Source of the DNA: Pyricularia pennisetigena
Lineage: Eukaryota; Ascomycota; Sordariomycetes; Magnaporthales; Pyriculariaceae
Reading direction: 5' to 3'
Length of the DNA stretch: 64,000 nucleotides
Assembly (NCBI RefSeq): GCF_004337985.1
Contig: NW_021940918.1
Location: 3,689,285 to 3,753,284 of the forward strand
In this document: positions 52,622 to 63,640 of the stretch, one piece after another
Numbering within the stretch: the first letter of the stretch is position 1
Layout of the letters: each line of letters opens with the position of its first letter
Notes under the pieces: model-generated
The model's input: only the letters and a program-made list of their open reading frames with translations
Told to the model about the DNA's origin: nothing
Databases searched by the model: none
Position numbers and translations under genes: made by a program

Positions 52622-55105
52622 TTATTTCTGTTGAGGTGGAGCAGCCTCAATCTGCATCGGCCCCTTCTCGCCAGGTGGTCCAGCCGGACCAGGAGGACCG
52701 CCGGCACCACCGTTCATTCGGACGTTGACCAGGAATGCAGCGGCGAGCAAAACTCCCAAGCCGCCGAGGCCGAGGCCAAAGTACTGCGCACCACGGTATC
52801 CAGCGAGCAGGTCGCTGCCGCCGTTGTGCAGGTTGACCTCCACTGTGCCTGCGAAGCCAAGAGCGATGGAGATGGAGTAGTTGACGACAGTCACGACGAG
52901 CGAGGCGGCAATACCCTGGTGCTCCTTGCTAACGCTATTGCTCAGCAGGATGGTGGCAGCAGGGTTGCTCATGTCCATACCGAAAGGCATGACCAGGATG
53001 CCGAAGAAAGTATTGAACCAGTAGCTCTGGTGGACTGGCGAAGTCACCAGTAGGAGTGAGCCGGCGAAGAAGGCGCACATGGAAATGAACATGATACCTG
53101 GGGGTCCCAAGCGGCTCATGAGGAAGCCGGTCAACATACTGGCTGCCAGACCAGTGATAGGCGCCGGGGCGAAGGCCACACTCGTCAGGAGCGCATCCCA
53201 GCCGCGCAGGTTTTCGATGAACAGGATGGCGTAGAAGACCCAAATCGAGAAGCAACCCCAGCCGGTGCCTGTACAGGCAAGAACGAACATGGTCGAGGAT
53301 TTCATCGCAGAAATGGGTACAAGCGGGCGGCTCACAACCGTCTCGACAAAGATGAAGGCTCCTATCAGTATCAGGCCGATGACCAAGAGGAAGTATGTGT
53401 AGGGTGTGTTCCACGACACGATGGGTGCTTGGTTGAAGGCGAAATTGAAGAGAACAAGACCTGCCACACCCAAAAGCATGCCACCGCCATCGAGTTGAGA
53501 CCACAGACTTGTGCCAGTGTCGCGGCCTTTGACGCCAGTATCGGGCATCACTAGAACGCTGATTGCTGCAAGAGCGACACAAACTGCCGCCATGGTCCAG
53601 AATGCCCACGGCCATGAGGCGTGCATCGAGAAAACCGATGCCATGACGGCACCAATGAAGAAACCCAATGGAGCAGCGGCACCAAACAAACACATGACCA
53701 TGTTCTTGCGAGGCCCAGGCTTGTAGCCACGACCCAGCATGGCCTGGCCGTTAGGAACGAGCAAAGCCGGCCCGATTCCCTGCATGGCGCGGGAGAAGCA
53801 GAAGAAGACAGTTCCCTGGTAGCCGGCCATCTGTACGCGTTCCGCAAAGCCGCAAATGAAGCTCCAAAGTCCGAACCAGAGAAAGCCAATGATGAACATC
53901 TTCTTGTGTCCGAAAAGATCACCCAGCCTACCGGAAGGAAGCACGAACGTGCCAGCTGTCAAGCCATATGCCGCCGAGTACCATGCCATGTCGCCGAAAG
54001 TTGTGTTTGGGAAGGAGTTTCCGATGATGTGGGCGGGAACCATGGCTTGAGCGATACCAGCCAACATGAGGATCTGAGAGATACAAACCATCGAGACAAA
54101 AGCATACTCACGAGCCAATGAGAACTGATAGGGGCGGTCCCCTACCGGTGGGCCCTTGTGGGAGGCCGCTCGAGAGAGAATCTTGGGGTCAAGCGGCCCA
54201 GGGGTGTATTGGCTAAGCACGCCAGACCCAAAGTCCTCGTGGGCGGATCGAAGGTAGGTGTACCTGCCAATCTTGATGATAGGGGATGGCTCATCGGTAG
54301 ACGTGGCCATGCTTTGTGCAAGAGAGTAGTGCTTAGACATACGATCCTTGAAGCCGCCATCGTAGAGGTCCATCTGGGACGTTGAAGCGTGCGGGTAGTA
54401 CACGCTGGGAGGTGGCCCTCCCAGTAGAGGGGTGTCAACCGAGTGATGAAGGTTGTGCGTGGAGGCGATATGAGGAGGCCATTCTGGCATTGGCGGGTAG
54501 TGGTGATAATTTCCGTGCCCATCATAGGCCAGTCCCGCAGCTGCAGCACGTGCCACTCGTGCACCGAAGGCGTTCGGGTTGTGGCTGGAATTGAGATGCG
54601 GAAGGGATGGCCGCGTCTGATGGTGAGGAAGATATTCAGAGGAGATTGCCGGCACCGGAACGGTCGTGGTTGGGGTGTAGTCGAGGTGGGCATGAGACCG
54701 TTCAGGACTCAAGTAGATGGTGGGAGGTCGACTCGGGGTGTAGACACTGTTTGCTCCAGAGAATGGCAGCTGTGTGCTTGATCCATAGTATGTCATTCGG
54801 TTCATGGACGGTTGCATATCGATAGAATTCCTTCTCTCTTGCTGTCGATGATGCTGCATTTCATGGGCGTCGTCCATCGGTATAGGTTCGTATGGGTGAT
54901 AGGAAGTGGACGGCCGAGGGGGTTCGGATCCCATTCCTCCTTCAGCCTGGTGATACTGTTGCCTGAAAGACTCGGTAGCGGCGATCATGGCCTCTGCCGC
55001 CCTCTGCATTGCTTCTGAAGCCGTCCTTAATTCTGCATCTGTTGCCACGCTCATACTTGAGCGGCTGGCCAGTGCCGGCACACGCTCTTCAGAATCCCCA
55101 GGCAT
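52622..55105 (-). CDS. DHA2-type MFS transporter with long N-terminal extension
   Basis: Single-exon frame of 827 residues from the first ATG at 55105; the frame is open further upstream but without an ATG. Residues 1-330 are hydrophilic, rich in Ser, Pro, His and Tyr, and look disordered. The membrane core runs from about 333 to 800 with some 14 hydrophobic helices. MFS motif A is GRLGDLFGHKK between helices 2 and 3, and motif B is RAMQGIG in helix 4. This fits the 14-helix drug:H+ antiporter family (DHA2), which exports toxic compounds or, in some members, amino acids or siderophores. The substrate is not predictable. The last 30 residues include GPPGPAGPPGEKGP, a short collagen-like Gly-X-Y run. 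The N-terminal extension is far longer than usual in the family and could be regulatory. Confidence 0.85.
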   Translation of the reverse strand: MPGDSEERVPALASRSSMSVATDAELRTASEAMQRAAEAMIAATESFRQQYHQAEGGMGSEPPRPSTSYHPYEPIPMDDAHEMQHHRQQERRNSIDMQPSMNRMTYYGSSTQLPFSGANSVYTPSRPPTIYLSPERSHAHLDYTPTTTVPVPAISSEYLPHHQTRPSLPHLNSSHNPNAFGARVARAAAAGLAYDGHGNYHHYPPMPEWPPHIASTHNLHHSVDTPLLGGPPPSVYYPHASTSQMDLYDGGFKDRMSKHYSLAQSMATSTDEPSPIIKIGRYTYLRSAHEDFGSGVLSQYTPGPLDPKILSRAASHKGPPVGDRPYQFSLAREYAFVSMVCISQILMLAGIAQAMVPAHIIGNSFPNTTFGDMAWYSAAYGLTAGTFVLPSGRLGDLFGHKKMFIIGFLWFGLWSFICGFAERVQMAGYQGTVFFCFSRAMQGIGPALLVPNGQAMLGRGYKPGPRKNMVMCLFGAAAPLGFFIGAVMASVFSMHASWPWAFWTMAAVCVALAAISVLVMPDTGVKGRDTGTSLWSQLDGGGMLLGVAGLVLFNFAFNQAPIVSWNTPYTYFLLVIGLILIGAFIFVETVVSRPLVPISAMKSSTMFVLACTGTGWGCFSIWVFYAILFIENLRGWDALLTSVAFAPAPITGLAASMLTGFLMSRLGPPGIMFISMCAFFAGSLLLVTSPVHQSYWFNTFFGILVMPFGMDMSNPAATILLSNSVSKEHQGIAASLVVTVVNYSISIALGFAGTVEVNLHNGGSDLLAGYRGAQYFGLGLGGLGVLLAAAFLVNVRMNGGAGGPPGPAGPPGEKGPMQIEAAPPQQK

Positions 55106-57657
55106 GTTGTCTTGTGTGTTTGCCTGTAGATGCAGTGGCCGTTGGAGATGCGGATGACGAATGGAATATACAGCTGTAATATACGAGAAGAAAGTCCGTT
55201 TGTGTTGGGGTTCCACTCGGGGTCTCGATTCTTTTGCAGTCAGATCTGCATTGGCGTAGCCGGGGGCTCCAAAAGAAGGTATAAGACCAGGCTAGGACCT
55301 CGAGATTATCCAAGGGGGCTGGGTCATCAACAAGAGAAAACTGAAAGGAGCACGTTTCTGGCAAGCCCGAACGGTGCTGGCACTAAAGTTCATGACCATG
55401 TCCGACAGTGTGAAGGCTCGGGGATTAGGGGTGAGATGTGACAAAAGAAAGGCGAGAGGTATGGGCCGAGATAAAAACAGAATACAAAGTTATGGGGATG
55501 CAGCAACACTCCGAGGAATGTGGAGGTCCGTGTTACGACAACATGTAGATCTTCTGCAACGATATACCATCGGGTACGTCAGCAGAGGTGGCAGAGGAGG
55601 GCCCGATATGGATAGAACAGCCCGAGCCATTGAGGTTTGAACCTAGCCTGGGGGTCGGATATGGCGTGTGTTGAACTATGGGATGACCATAGAGAGAAAT
55701 GGGAAGAGAGGGGATGGAACGACTCTCAGTGTCAGGGTGGTAGCCCACTAGAATCATGGCTATGCATGGCATGGTTCAGGTCAACACTTGCAGCGGGCTG
55801 ACGGTAAGAGAAAAAAAAAAAAAGAAAAAAGAAAAAAAAAAGCTTTGTTGGTGTCATGTATCGCTGTGGGGTCAGAGGCAACAACTTTACGCAGGTCTTG
55901 GATGGGTGCATAGGCGTGGTCAAACAAGAGACAGACTTGTCTAGGGCTCGACGTTCATTGCTCTCTCTCGAGTCAATTCCTAGCCCATCGCCTGTCTTGG
56001 CTGCATCATAGAAAAGGGAAAAACCAAGCATCGTCGGACCAAAATCTATCAAAACGTAGCCTCGTTGGAGGAGATGACTGACATTTGGGAAATGAACTAG
56101 GTTGAGCTTCAACCTCTTTACGGTGTTTGCGTAGACTGAAATGTGGGGAGGAAAGCACGGAGTAAGGGTTTGGTACGCGTCTTTGGAACTTGTCCTACAA
56201 AAAAGTCTTGGCAGGCCGCTGGCCCCGTATCATAACTAGATTGAGCCTTCTGTGATGTTGTTGCCAAGACTTTGGCGTAGACCAAAGGGCTGTCGACAAC
56301 GACTTCAGTCTGTCACTAACAAGGAAATAAAAAAAAAAAAGGTTAAAAATTAAAACAGAATAATGAAGAAAGAAAACGACCGGCACTAACGGTGGAGAGA
56401 AACGTCATTACCATCTACGACGGGTAAGACACTAAACAGACCGGGAACCAGTAGCGCAATTCATTTGTTGCGAGAAAGGCCGAGGTGTCTGAAGCTAGAC
56501 AGCTCAGCGGTCCGCCACAGACAGCGGCTTACTTTCGCCGTTTGCAACGTGCCCATAAATTCGAGAGCGTGTTGACGGAAAACACAGCTCGTACAATCGA
56601 GGTGTACTGACCGACGTTCCTTTTCATCATGCATGCATGCATGCATTCAATTCATGCCTCGTGTCCTGGCAGAAAATAATAGCATCCATTCCGTACCCTG
56701 CAGAATGAATGACAAGAAAAATGATGAAGGAGAGCGAAAGGGCCTGAGTTGGAAGATACACATGTGGTCATGAAAAATGAGAGTGAGAAAAAAAAAAAAT
56801 CACCCGAACCAGTCAATCAATGACCACATCGTCCTACCAGGTGAAGAAAGAGAAGAAAGAGAAAATGAGGCTGAAAGATTTTTGAGTTCGGATCAACGAC
56901 CAGGGTCCACCCATGTAGCCTTCTCTGATCGATCTCCCGCACGATGAAAACTACCCGGACCCTTGTAGAAGCAAGCCACCAGCCGTCTCCACCATAACTC
57001 TAATCCGACCAAAAAAGCAACCAAAAGTGTCTTGAACGTGCGTGCCATGGGGAACAAAAAAGAAGTCAGAACGGTTCCGGCTTAAAACGGATCCTTTCCC
57101 GGAATCGGCGTCTTCTACCAAACAAATATTCAACCATGCCCAAGTGATGTAGTCGGCCTGCAGCAATTGGTATCCTACCATTGTTTTGAATGGCTACCAG
57201 GCATTTCGGTATCTGGTATTGGGTACCTACCAACCTACCTAGGTATTCACACTCACGCACCGTACCGTACCAACTTTGACTCGCTCAGGCTTACTTACAT
57301 TGAGGACCCTCTCCCATTACTTTCTTTTGTGGCTGGCGCCTACGAATCTTCGGATTTTGCATGAGCCAAAACCTGGATTGAGAAGCACCCTCGGGCTTTT
57401 CGCCTCTTGTCCGTCCCAAATGTCAATGCATGCTCGGACCGCCGTGCGCGTCGGTGCTTCTCGTCCCTGACAGAAAAAAGAGAATGTCAGCATTGGAGGA
57501 GAATTCCCTTTTCTTCCGCAGGCAAAGTCGGCTGTATTGCCTCTTTTGGCCGCGCAGTCAAATCAAGTGGTGCACTGGAAAATCCCTAACCCAGGGCAGA
57601 GAAAGAGTTGGCACTTCATCGAAAGCATCAATTCATACTTGCGGGTAAGTCAACTTT

Positions 57658-57693
<36 letters not shown>

Positions 57694-59154
57694 GGATTCC
57701 CTCCATCCAAATGCACTGTTCTCCGAGAGCCTTTAGTTCCAGAACCAGTATCGTAAATCATCGAAGACTGCACATGCATCTATGTTTTGTCTTCATCACT
57801 TTATCGCAATGGCACTTTTTTTTTTTTTCGCAACCCCGTTATCCGTGAAAATCGGCTACTGTAGTCGGTCGGTCGGTCTCTCGGTGGATGTGCTTTGCGC
57901 CCCCAATTTTGACATGCAGGATCCGAAACCAAAGAGATTTAAAAGTAAAAAAAAAAAAAAAAAATTAATAAAAAAGAAGAAGAAGAATAGAATAAGGACA
58001 AAAATTCCAACTTGTGCTCACGACGTCAGTAAGATGTAAGATGCACAGCCCTGCTGACTGTGATAATGCAGTCAAAAACATCGGCAGTGCATACGACATG
58101 CACTCTGTCCCTCTCTCTTGTTCTAGTAGTGTGGGCAGCACTGGATGAGAAGATAGACGGGTCGGTAGTAAAAAATAAAATAAAAAACCAAAAGAGCAGC
58201 CAGATCCTTCAGGATCCGCTGACAGTCGGCCTAACGACTCGTATTCAGATTGTGTCTAGCATCTATCATACACACCCTCTGCCATGTGTCAAAAGGAAAT
58301 GATATTGCAGATGCAGGTTTTGGTCGATTGAGAACAGAACCGTGCATGGACGAGAATTCTGATCCGTGGGAAGAAAACAATGCACGAATAGAAATCTCCC
58401 CATCGAAAAACCACTGTACAGAGAATTCCTCCATCTCAGGAGTTATTTATATGACTTTGCTGTAATGCTCTATGAGATCACAAATCTACAACATTAACCG
58501 CGTGCACGTCGATATCCTTTCGGTTCCCGACCTGGGCCCGCATATTTGATCATCTCTTCTCTCCCCCTGCACACATTCCCACGGAAATTCTCATTTCTGA
58601 GAAGAAGGGAACGAAAAGAGAAGAAAAGATGAACACTTTCGGTCGTCGCATCCTTGTCTGAAGCCCTCATATCCAGGGCAATCCGCAGTGACAAACTCGA
58701 ATACCACAAATAACTGGGTAACAATAGAGAGTCACTATGTCTTCGTCACTTGTCAAGAAATATAATTCCCTAACATAGTTGAAACTAGTATCTCAATATT
58801 GATGTAGACTATCAATGAAAACTGCAGTTGCAACAAAGCATGTCTCGCCGGTACCGCATTCGTGATCCAAGCTTTAACAAAGGGAATTCAAAAATTTCCA
58901 TCTAACAATCTGATTTATTGTTACGGTTACCCGACAGGGTTAGGTTGCGGAGCAGAGAGGGAAAAAAAAATGACCCGCAGAAAACGAACGCTTCATACCC
59001 GAATTTGGGAAAACATTAAACCAGAACAAATCAAGAGAGGGCAAGGCATTTGGGGGAATATGACAAACAAAAACAAGGAAATAAAGAAAGAAACAGGTTA
59101 GGAAAGAGGTCTAACAAGCTTGAAAGGACCTGAAAATATCCCATCCCCTTGTGC
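55106..59154. other. Long intergenic region with A/T tracts
   Basis: About 4 kb between the MFS transporter start and the 3' end of the Slm1-type gene. No exon chain with protein character was found. It includes an A-rich tract at 55810-55842, an ATGC repeat at 56630-56645, a GGTACC/CCTAGGTA cluster near 57210-57270, a 34-nt A run at 57659-57692 and further A-rich stretches near 57945-57985. The right part from 58400 may be the long 3' UTR of the Slm1-type gene. Confidence 0.5.
57659..57692. repeat. Poly(A) tract of 34 nt
   Basis: An uninterrupted A run in the long spacer left of the Slm1-type gene. No retroelement or processed gene copy is recognisable upstream of it. Confidence 0.85.
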
Positions 59155-61876
59155 TCATCGAAATGGAAACCTCGTCTTAGGAGTTTTGGGATACTCTCCA
59201 GGAATGTGAAGGTTCGAGATGGTAGGCTGGCTGTCAGTCCGTATCGTGCCAGACACGGGACGACCGTTCATGCCATTTCCCATATCCACATGCCCATTGC
59301 CAGCAGCTGTCACGCCGGGTGCAGGACTGCGACCCCTAGAGATGGCTGACTCGCCGTCGAGTTCGCTACTTGTTCTGTCTGATGTGGCTCCAGCAGCTGT
59401 TGATTGAGACAAGTGTGTCGGAACAGCTATGTGGTGGTTCTCGGTAACTGGCTGCGCGAATGTGCCATTGTGATCATCGGTGGAAAATTCCCTAACTCCC
59501 CTCTTGCTCGACCTGCGAGGTATTTCTGTAGCATCTGATTGCACCATGCCGTATGTTTGGCCATTGGTGTGGTCTGCGAAGCCATTACTATGCTGAGAAA
59601 TCGGCTCACTGGTGTAAGGATTAACGCCATCCTCACGGGCCTCCTGGGTAACCCTTGCGGCGTTCGAAGGTGCTTGGTTCATGGGACTTCGAACAGTACT
59701 GCCATATCCTAGGTCGCGGTCGTTGTACTGACCCATGTCGGTCGCCACGGGGGCAGCGAAGCTATGGCGGTTTCTTTGGCTACCGCTTCGACTCAAGCTG
59801 CCGTTCCCGCCATTCTCCGCGACATGGCCGTAACCATCGCCTTGGCGGTTCCCTGCTTGGAAAACACCCGAGTTCACACTGGCGGGCGATTGGGGCACCT
59901 GTAAGCCCCGCTCCGCATTTATCGTCAAGTCGGATGGGAATCGCCCACCTGGTGAAGGACGCCTGGGCAGCACGTCCTGAGTCGGAGTGCCGCGGCTAAT
60001 AGCGGCCGAGTCCGGAGCGAAGGGCTCGTCGTCATCTTCATCGATCATGCCGTCGCTGCTGGCCGAGTGTTGCGATGATCTGCTGTAGCTGCGCGAATGT
60101 TTGCGTACAAAGTTGCTCTGCTCTTCGGGGGAGCTCTCGGTGAGCAGCTTGATGTCCATGTACCATGCCATCATCGTGTCGTGACTCTCGGCTCGGAAGA
60201 CCCAGGTATGGCCTCGGTGCATCGAACCCGTCTGTCGTCCCTTAATGATAAACTTGTTCGACGAGGCCCCTTCGGCCGAGTGCGAGCCAAGTTTCTGCTC
60301 GGGAAGGAACAGGGACATGACCGGTGCCTGCGTCTTATCGGCTGATTTGAATTCGTGAAGATGTGTTGGCGACAGCACGTACCTAAGTCGGGGTTGAAGC
60401 GGTCAGCAGATATGATTGAAATATATTTCTGGGTAAGGAGACCACTTGCCATCCAGCCGTATAACTCTTCAGATACTTGCTCTTGCGCTCAAGTAGTCCG
60501 GCCCTAATTTCCTGGCAAGCCAGAGCATCCTGTCCTTGGTAACGAATCCGTTCGGGACTTCGTAACGGCATGTTGGGGTTCACGAATCTGTCGTCCTTGG
60601 ATACAAAATGCTCCCACTCGTTGTCCTTGGGCATCGAAATCGGCCCGGCCCGCAACTCACCGACCGCATCTTGGGCTGTCTCGGCCTCTCTTTTCAGGAT
60701 CCCGGCGTATGCATTGTACGCTTTTTGAACCTCGCCAACGACGATCGACTCGAGATCGCGCCCGGATCTCTCAATGTTCAAGTAAGCCTAGGTAACCACA
60801 TAAATGTTAGTATCCTCAGCCGTTCCCTGCCGCGAATTCCCTGGTGCCTTTGACAACTGACCCTATGCAAGTAGTTCTCCTCCTCAATCTGCCTCTCAAT
60901 TTGCCTGTCCACGGCCAGGCGTAAAAGGTAAGGATCCTGCTTGCCCGTAGTGAGCGAGGGATCGGCCTCAGCCTGGCCCAAGACCTCGTTGAGCTGCTTC
61001 ACGGCCTTTCTAGTAGCCTCCGTCTCCTTGTCGACGGTGTTCTTGAAGTCACCCGCAAGGTTTTTGATTTCTTTAATTTTCTGCTGGAGGTCGCTTCGCA
61101 AGCCTATGAGCGCCAGAATGACGTCTTCTTCTATCTCACGAGCCCTGTTGGCTTCTTCAATGGCCCTCTTGTTGTGTCCCTTCAAGATGTCGAAGGCATC
61201 GTCGAGGCCGCCACTGGGAAGAAACCCAGGCGGCATCGATGTGTTATTGAGTACGTTGCCTAGTTTGATTAGAGACTTTGAACGGTGCTCATAGTGATTC
61301 TGGATCTCTCGGAAATATGCAATGAGATCCTTGAGGATCTTGCGCCACGCTGCATACAGTCGGTTAATATTCATCTTTCTTCCTAGCGAACGACGTCTAT
61401 CTTTCCGCGAGCATTTTCTTACCTTGGAAGCGGTTTGCGAGCACCTCGGTAGGGCTCCCATGGGTTGCGACAGGACACCAGAAGGGGCTGTCTTCATCTT
61501 CTGTAGGCCCATTCGACTGCAGGGCCAGACTGCGCACACTACCGGCCTTCATGCTCCTGCGGCTCCCGCTGCGTTTCAGGCTCCCACCGCGCTTGAGCGA
61601 CGCCTTCTTCTTCAGCGTGTTGCCGCGCGAGAGCTGCTGGCTCTCCGGCCGGTCGGCGACGGAGGACCCAGCGTACGAATTGGACCGCTGCATCGTGCTG
61701 CTGGCGTGAGGCATGTGGCCGTCTACGATGGAACTTCCTCTCCGCGAGGCGTCCCACTCTTCGGTAAATTTGGGAGCACGATGCGATGGTGATGTGACGC
61801 TGTCGTAGGGAGACAGACCCGCTGCTGCGTCTGGCTGAGTGTTGAGCAAATTCGGGTCTTGTTCTTGATATGACAG

Positions 61877-61918
<42 letters not shown>

Positions 61919-62185
61919 TTGTTGTTGCTGTTGGGTGTGGTTGATCGGATCCTGATATTGCTGCTGGGGCTGCTGATCATCAGGGTATATCGGAAAGTAT
62001 CCACTGGGGGCTTGATGTTGCGCAGATGTGTTGTAATTGCCGCTGGCGCTGCTGAGAGCTCTCGACAACCCCGCGGGGCTTTGTCCCTGACGGAACTGCT
62101 CATCCAAATCTTGCTGGATGCTTGCGTTGTGCAGCGGCGCGGGAGAATCGAAGGGTGGCGCCCTAGCGCCAAGCGTGGCTGACAT
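59155..62185 (-). CDS. Slm1-type F-BAR/PH protein, PI(4,5)P2-binding TORC2 effector
   Basis: Four exons on the minus strand: 62185-61423, 61349-60862, 60787-60450 and 60382-59155, giving 938 residues. The N-terminal 250 residues are Gln/Ser-rich with an 18-Gln run. Residues about 255-500 form an F-BAR-like coiled-coil domain (AWRKILKDLIAYFREIQNHY, NNTSMPPGFLPSGG). A PH domain follows at about 513-630 (YLKSYTAGWYVLSPTHLHEF). The C-terminal 300 residues are Ser-rich and end in a basic stretch; PTISNL near the end could be a calcineurin-docking-like motif. Yeast Slm1/Slm2 bind PI(4,5)P2 at eisosomes and pass membrane stress to TORC2. Intron 3 is GC-AG: only the GCAAGT donor keeps the TGG codon of the PH domain in frame. 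Confidence 0.88.
60383..60449 (-). other. GC-AG intron in the Slm1-type gene
   Basis: This 67-nt intron starts GCAAGT on the minus strand and ends with TTAG. Joining exon 3 (ending GGATG) to exon 4 (starting GTACGTG) restores AGWYVLSPTH, the expected PH-domain strand. The nearest GT (GTGGTC, four bases further) gives the wrong phase. Confidence 0.8.
61880..61933. repeat. CAG/CAA repeat coding 18 glutamines
   Basis: Eighteen consecutive Gln codons of the Slm1-type gene: a pure run of 12 CAG codons, then four CAA, one CAG and one CAA read on the minus strand (written from low to high coordinate). The pure run is likely to vary in length between strains. Confidence 0.9.
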
Positions 62186-63640
62186 GATTGACGCAATGGA
62201 TGGGATAGCTTCGTTCGAACGAGTCGTGGTGCAACAAAACAGAATGTTTTTGACTAATCTTTTTTTTTTATTTCGCCTGTGGCGCCCGACCGAAGCGCTG
62301 TAGCCGTGTTTTGGGGCCGCGCCTATCTTGGAGAAATATGATTACTCGATGACGCGCTTTGCTGGGCTTCCCAAGTTAACAACCAAGACAGCCTAGACAC
62401 ATGCGGAGAGGTAACCAAAATCCTGAGCTAACAAACAAACTTTTTGTTACATACCGCGCAGACAGTGTCAATCCTGCAATATACGTCAATCTAGCAAATA
62501 AAATCCGGCAGTCGCCGTTCCCGTTGGACAGCCGTTGAAATGGAGTCAGTCCTATGGCCTGAGGACGGCGCCAGTTTAGGGGTTTGGTCTAGTAGCAATG
62601 TCGGTTACGCCGTCCGCTTAAGAGCTCTCGGGTCTGTCGTGGATTTTGGTGGAGTCAACAGTGACCTGGCAACCTGGGTAGAATGACGAGGTGGTGGAAT
62701 CAAGTTAAGCCAAAAGATCGAGTTATGGCTCAAACCACTGCAAAGAAAACAAGCTGAACAATGACGACTGAGACAAGATAAAGAAAAAAAAAAAACGGAT
62801 TCACAACACTATCAGCAATTAAATGGTGATGTTTGTTCGTCACGACGCTAAAAAGAGGAGCCGAAGAAACCCCCTCAAGTCACACATGGGATGATGTCGT
62901 CGTCGCAATCCCACCAATTCAAGCAGGTTTACAGGGTCCACGCAGTGAAATAGCGATAGGCTCTGCTCATGTCATGTTTTCTTGGACGCACAGCAAGCGG
63001 CCGGAGGGGGCGGCCATGCTATGGGAAATAAGCTTGATCTCCATCCAAGTGCCTTTCTCCGCTTTTAAAAGCAATCCAAAACAGGACCAATTCTACAGTA
63101 GTCAGTAAGTAGTTCGATCTCGTTGCGCGGTATATTCTGCCCGTTATCCTCTTTGGTTTATCCATAATCACAAATCCAAACGGCGAGCGAGGATTGCCAA
63201 ATTACCGATTGTATCCCCAGCGTTATGAACGTCAGCAGCTCTGATACAGCAACGTACAGGATCTATCAGTACTCATTATGCAATCCACACAGTACCTACT
63301 CTAGCTCATATTGTTGCCCTATGCCCTATGCTTACCTATCAGTTAAAGTTCACAACTGCGCCATGTGAGGCAGAGCTCTGTCTTTTGCTTTTTTTGCCTT
63401 TGTCTCGTGTACGCAGCTGTCACCCAATGTGGCCCCAAGCTACGTCATCGCTCCCCACATGTCACTTGCCGTCCGCCTGGAACAGCTTCTGTTGCAGTAG
63501 ATAGATCTTGGCATCACATGACCAGATGAGCTTAGTCAGCGCTGTGCACACCATAAAAGCGCTGCCACGCTCGTTAGCCTAAATAGCGCACCCTACCTGA
63601 ATACATGGCTCTCCTACCACTCATACAAGCTGCACGTATA
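62186..63640. other. Intergenic region, Slm1-type gene promoter side
   Basis: About 1.4 kb upstream of the Slm1-type start codon. It contains a short A tract near 62782-62796 and no supported gene. Base composition is ordinary until about 63640, where it becomes AT-rich. Confidence 0.55.

Noticed and set aside
55106..55216. 37-codon upstream extension of the MFS transporter
   Set aside because: It begins at GTG and contains no ATG before 55105.
55610..55660. B-box-like GGTTCAAACC on the minus strand, possible tRNA
   Set aside because: The T-arm stem does not pair, and no A box or acceptor stem is found at the right distance.
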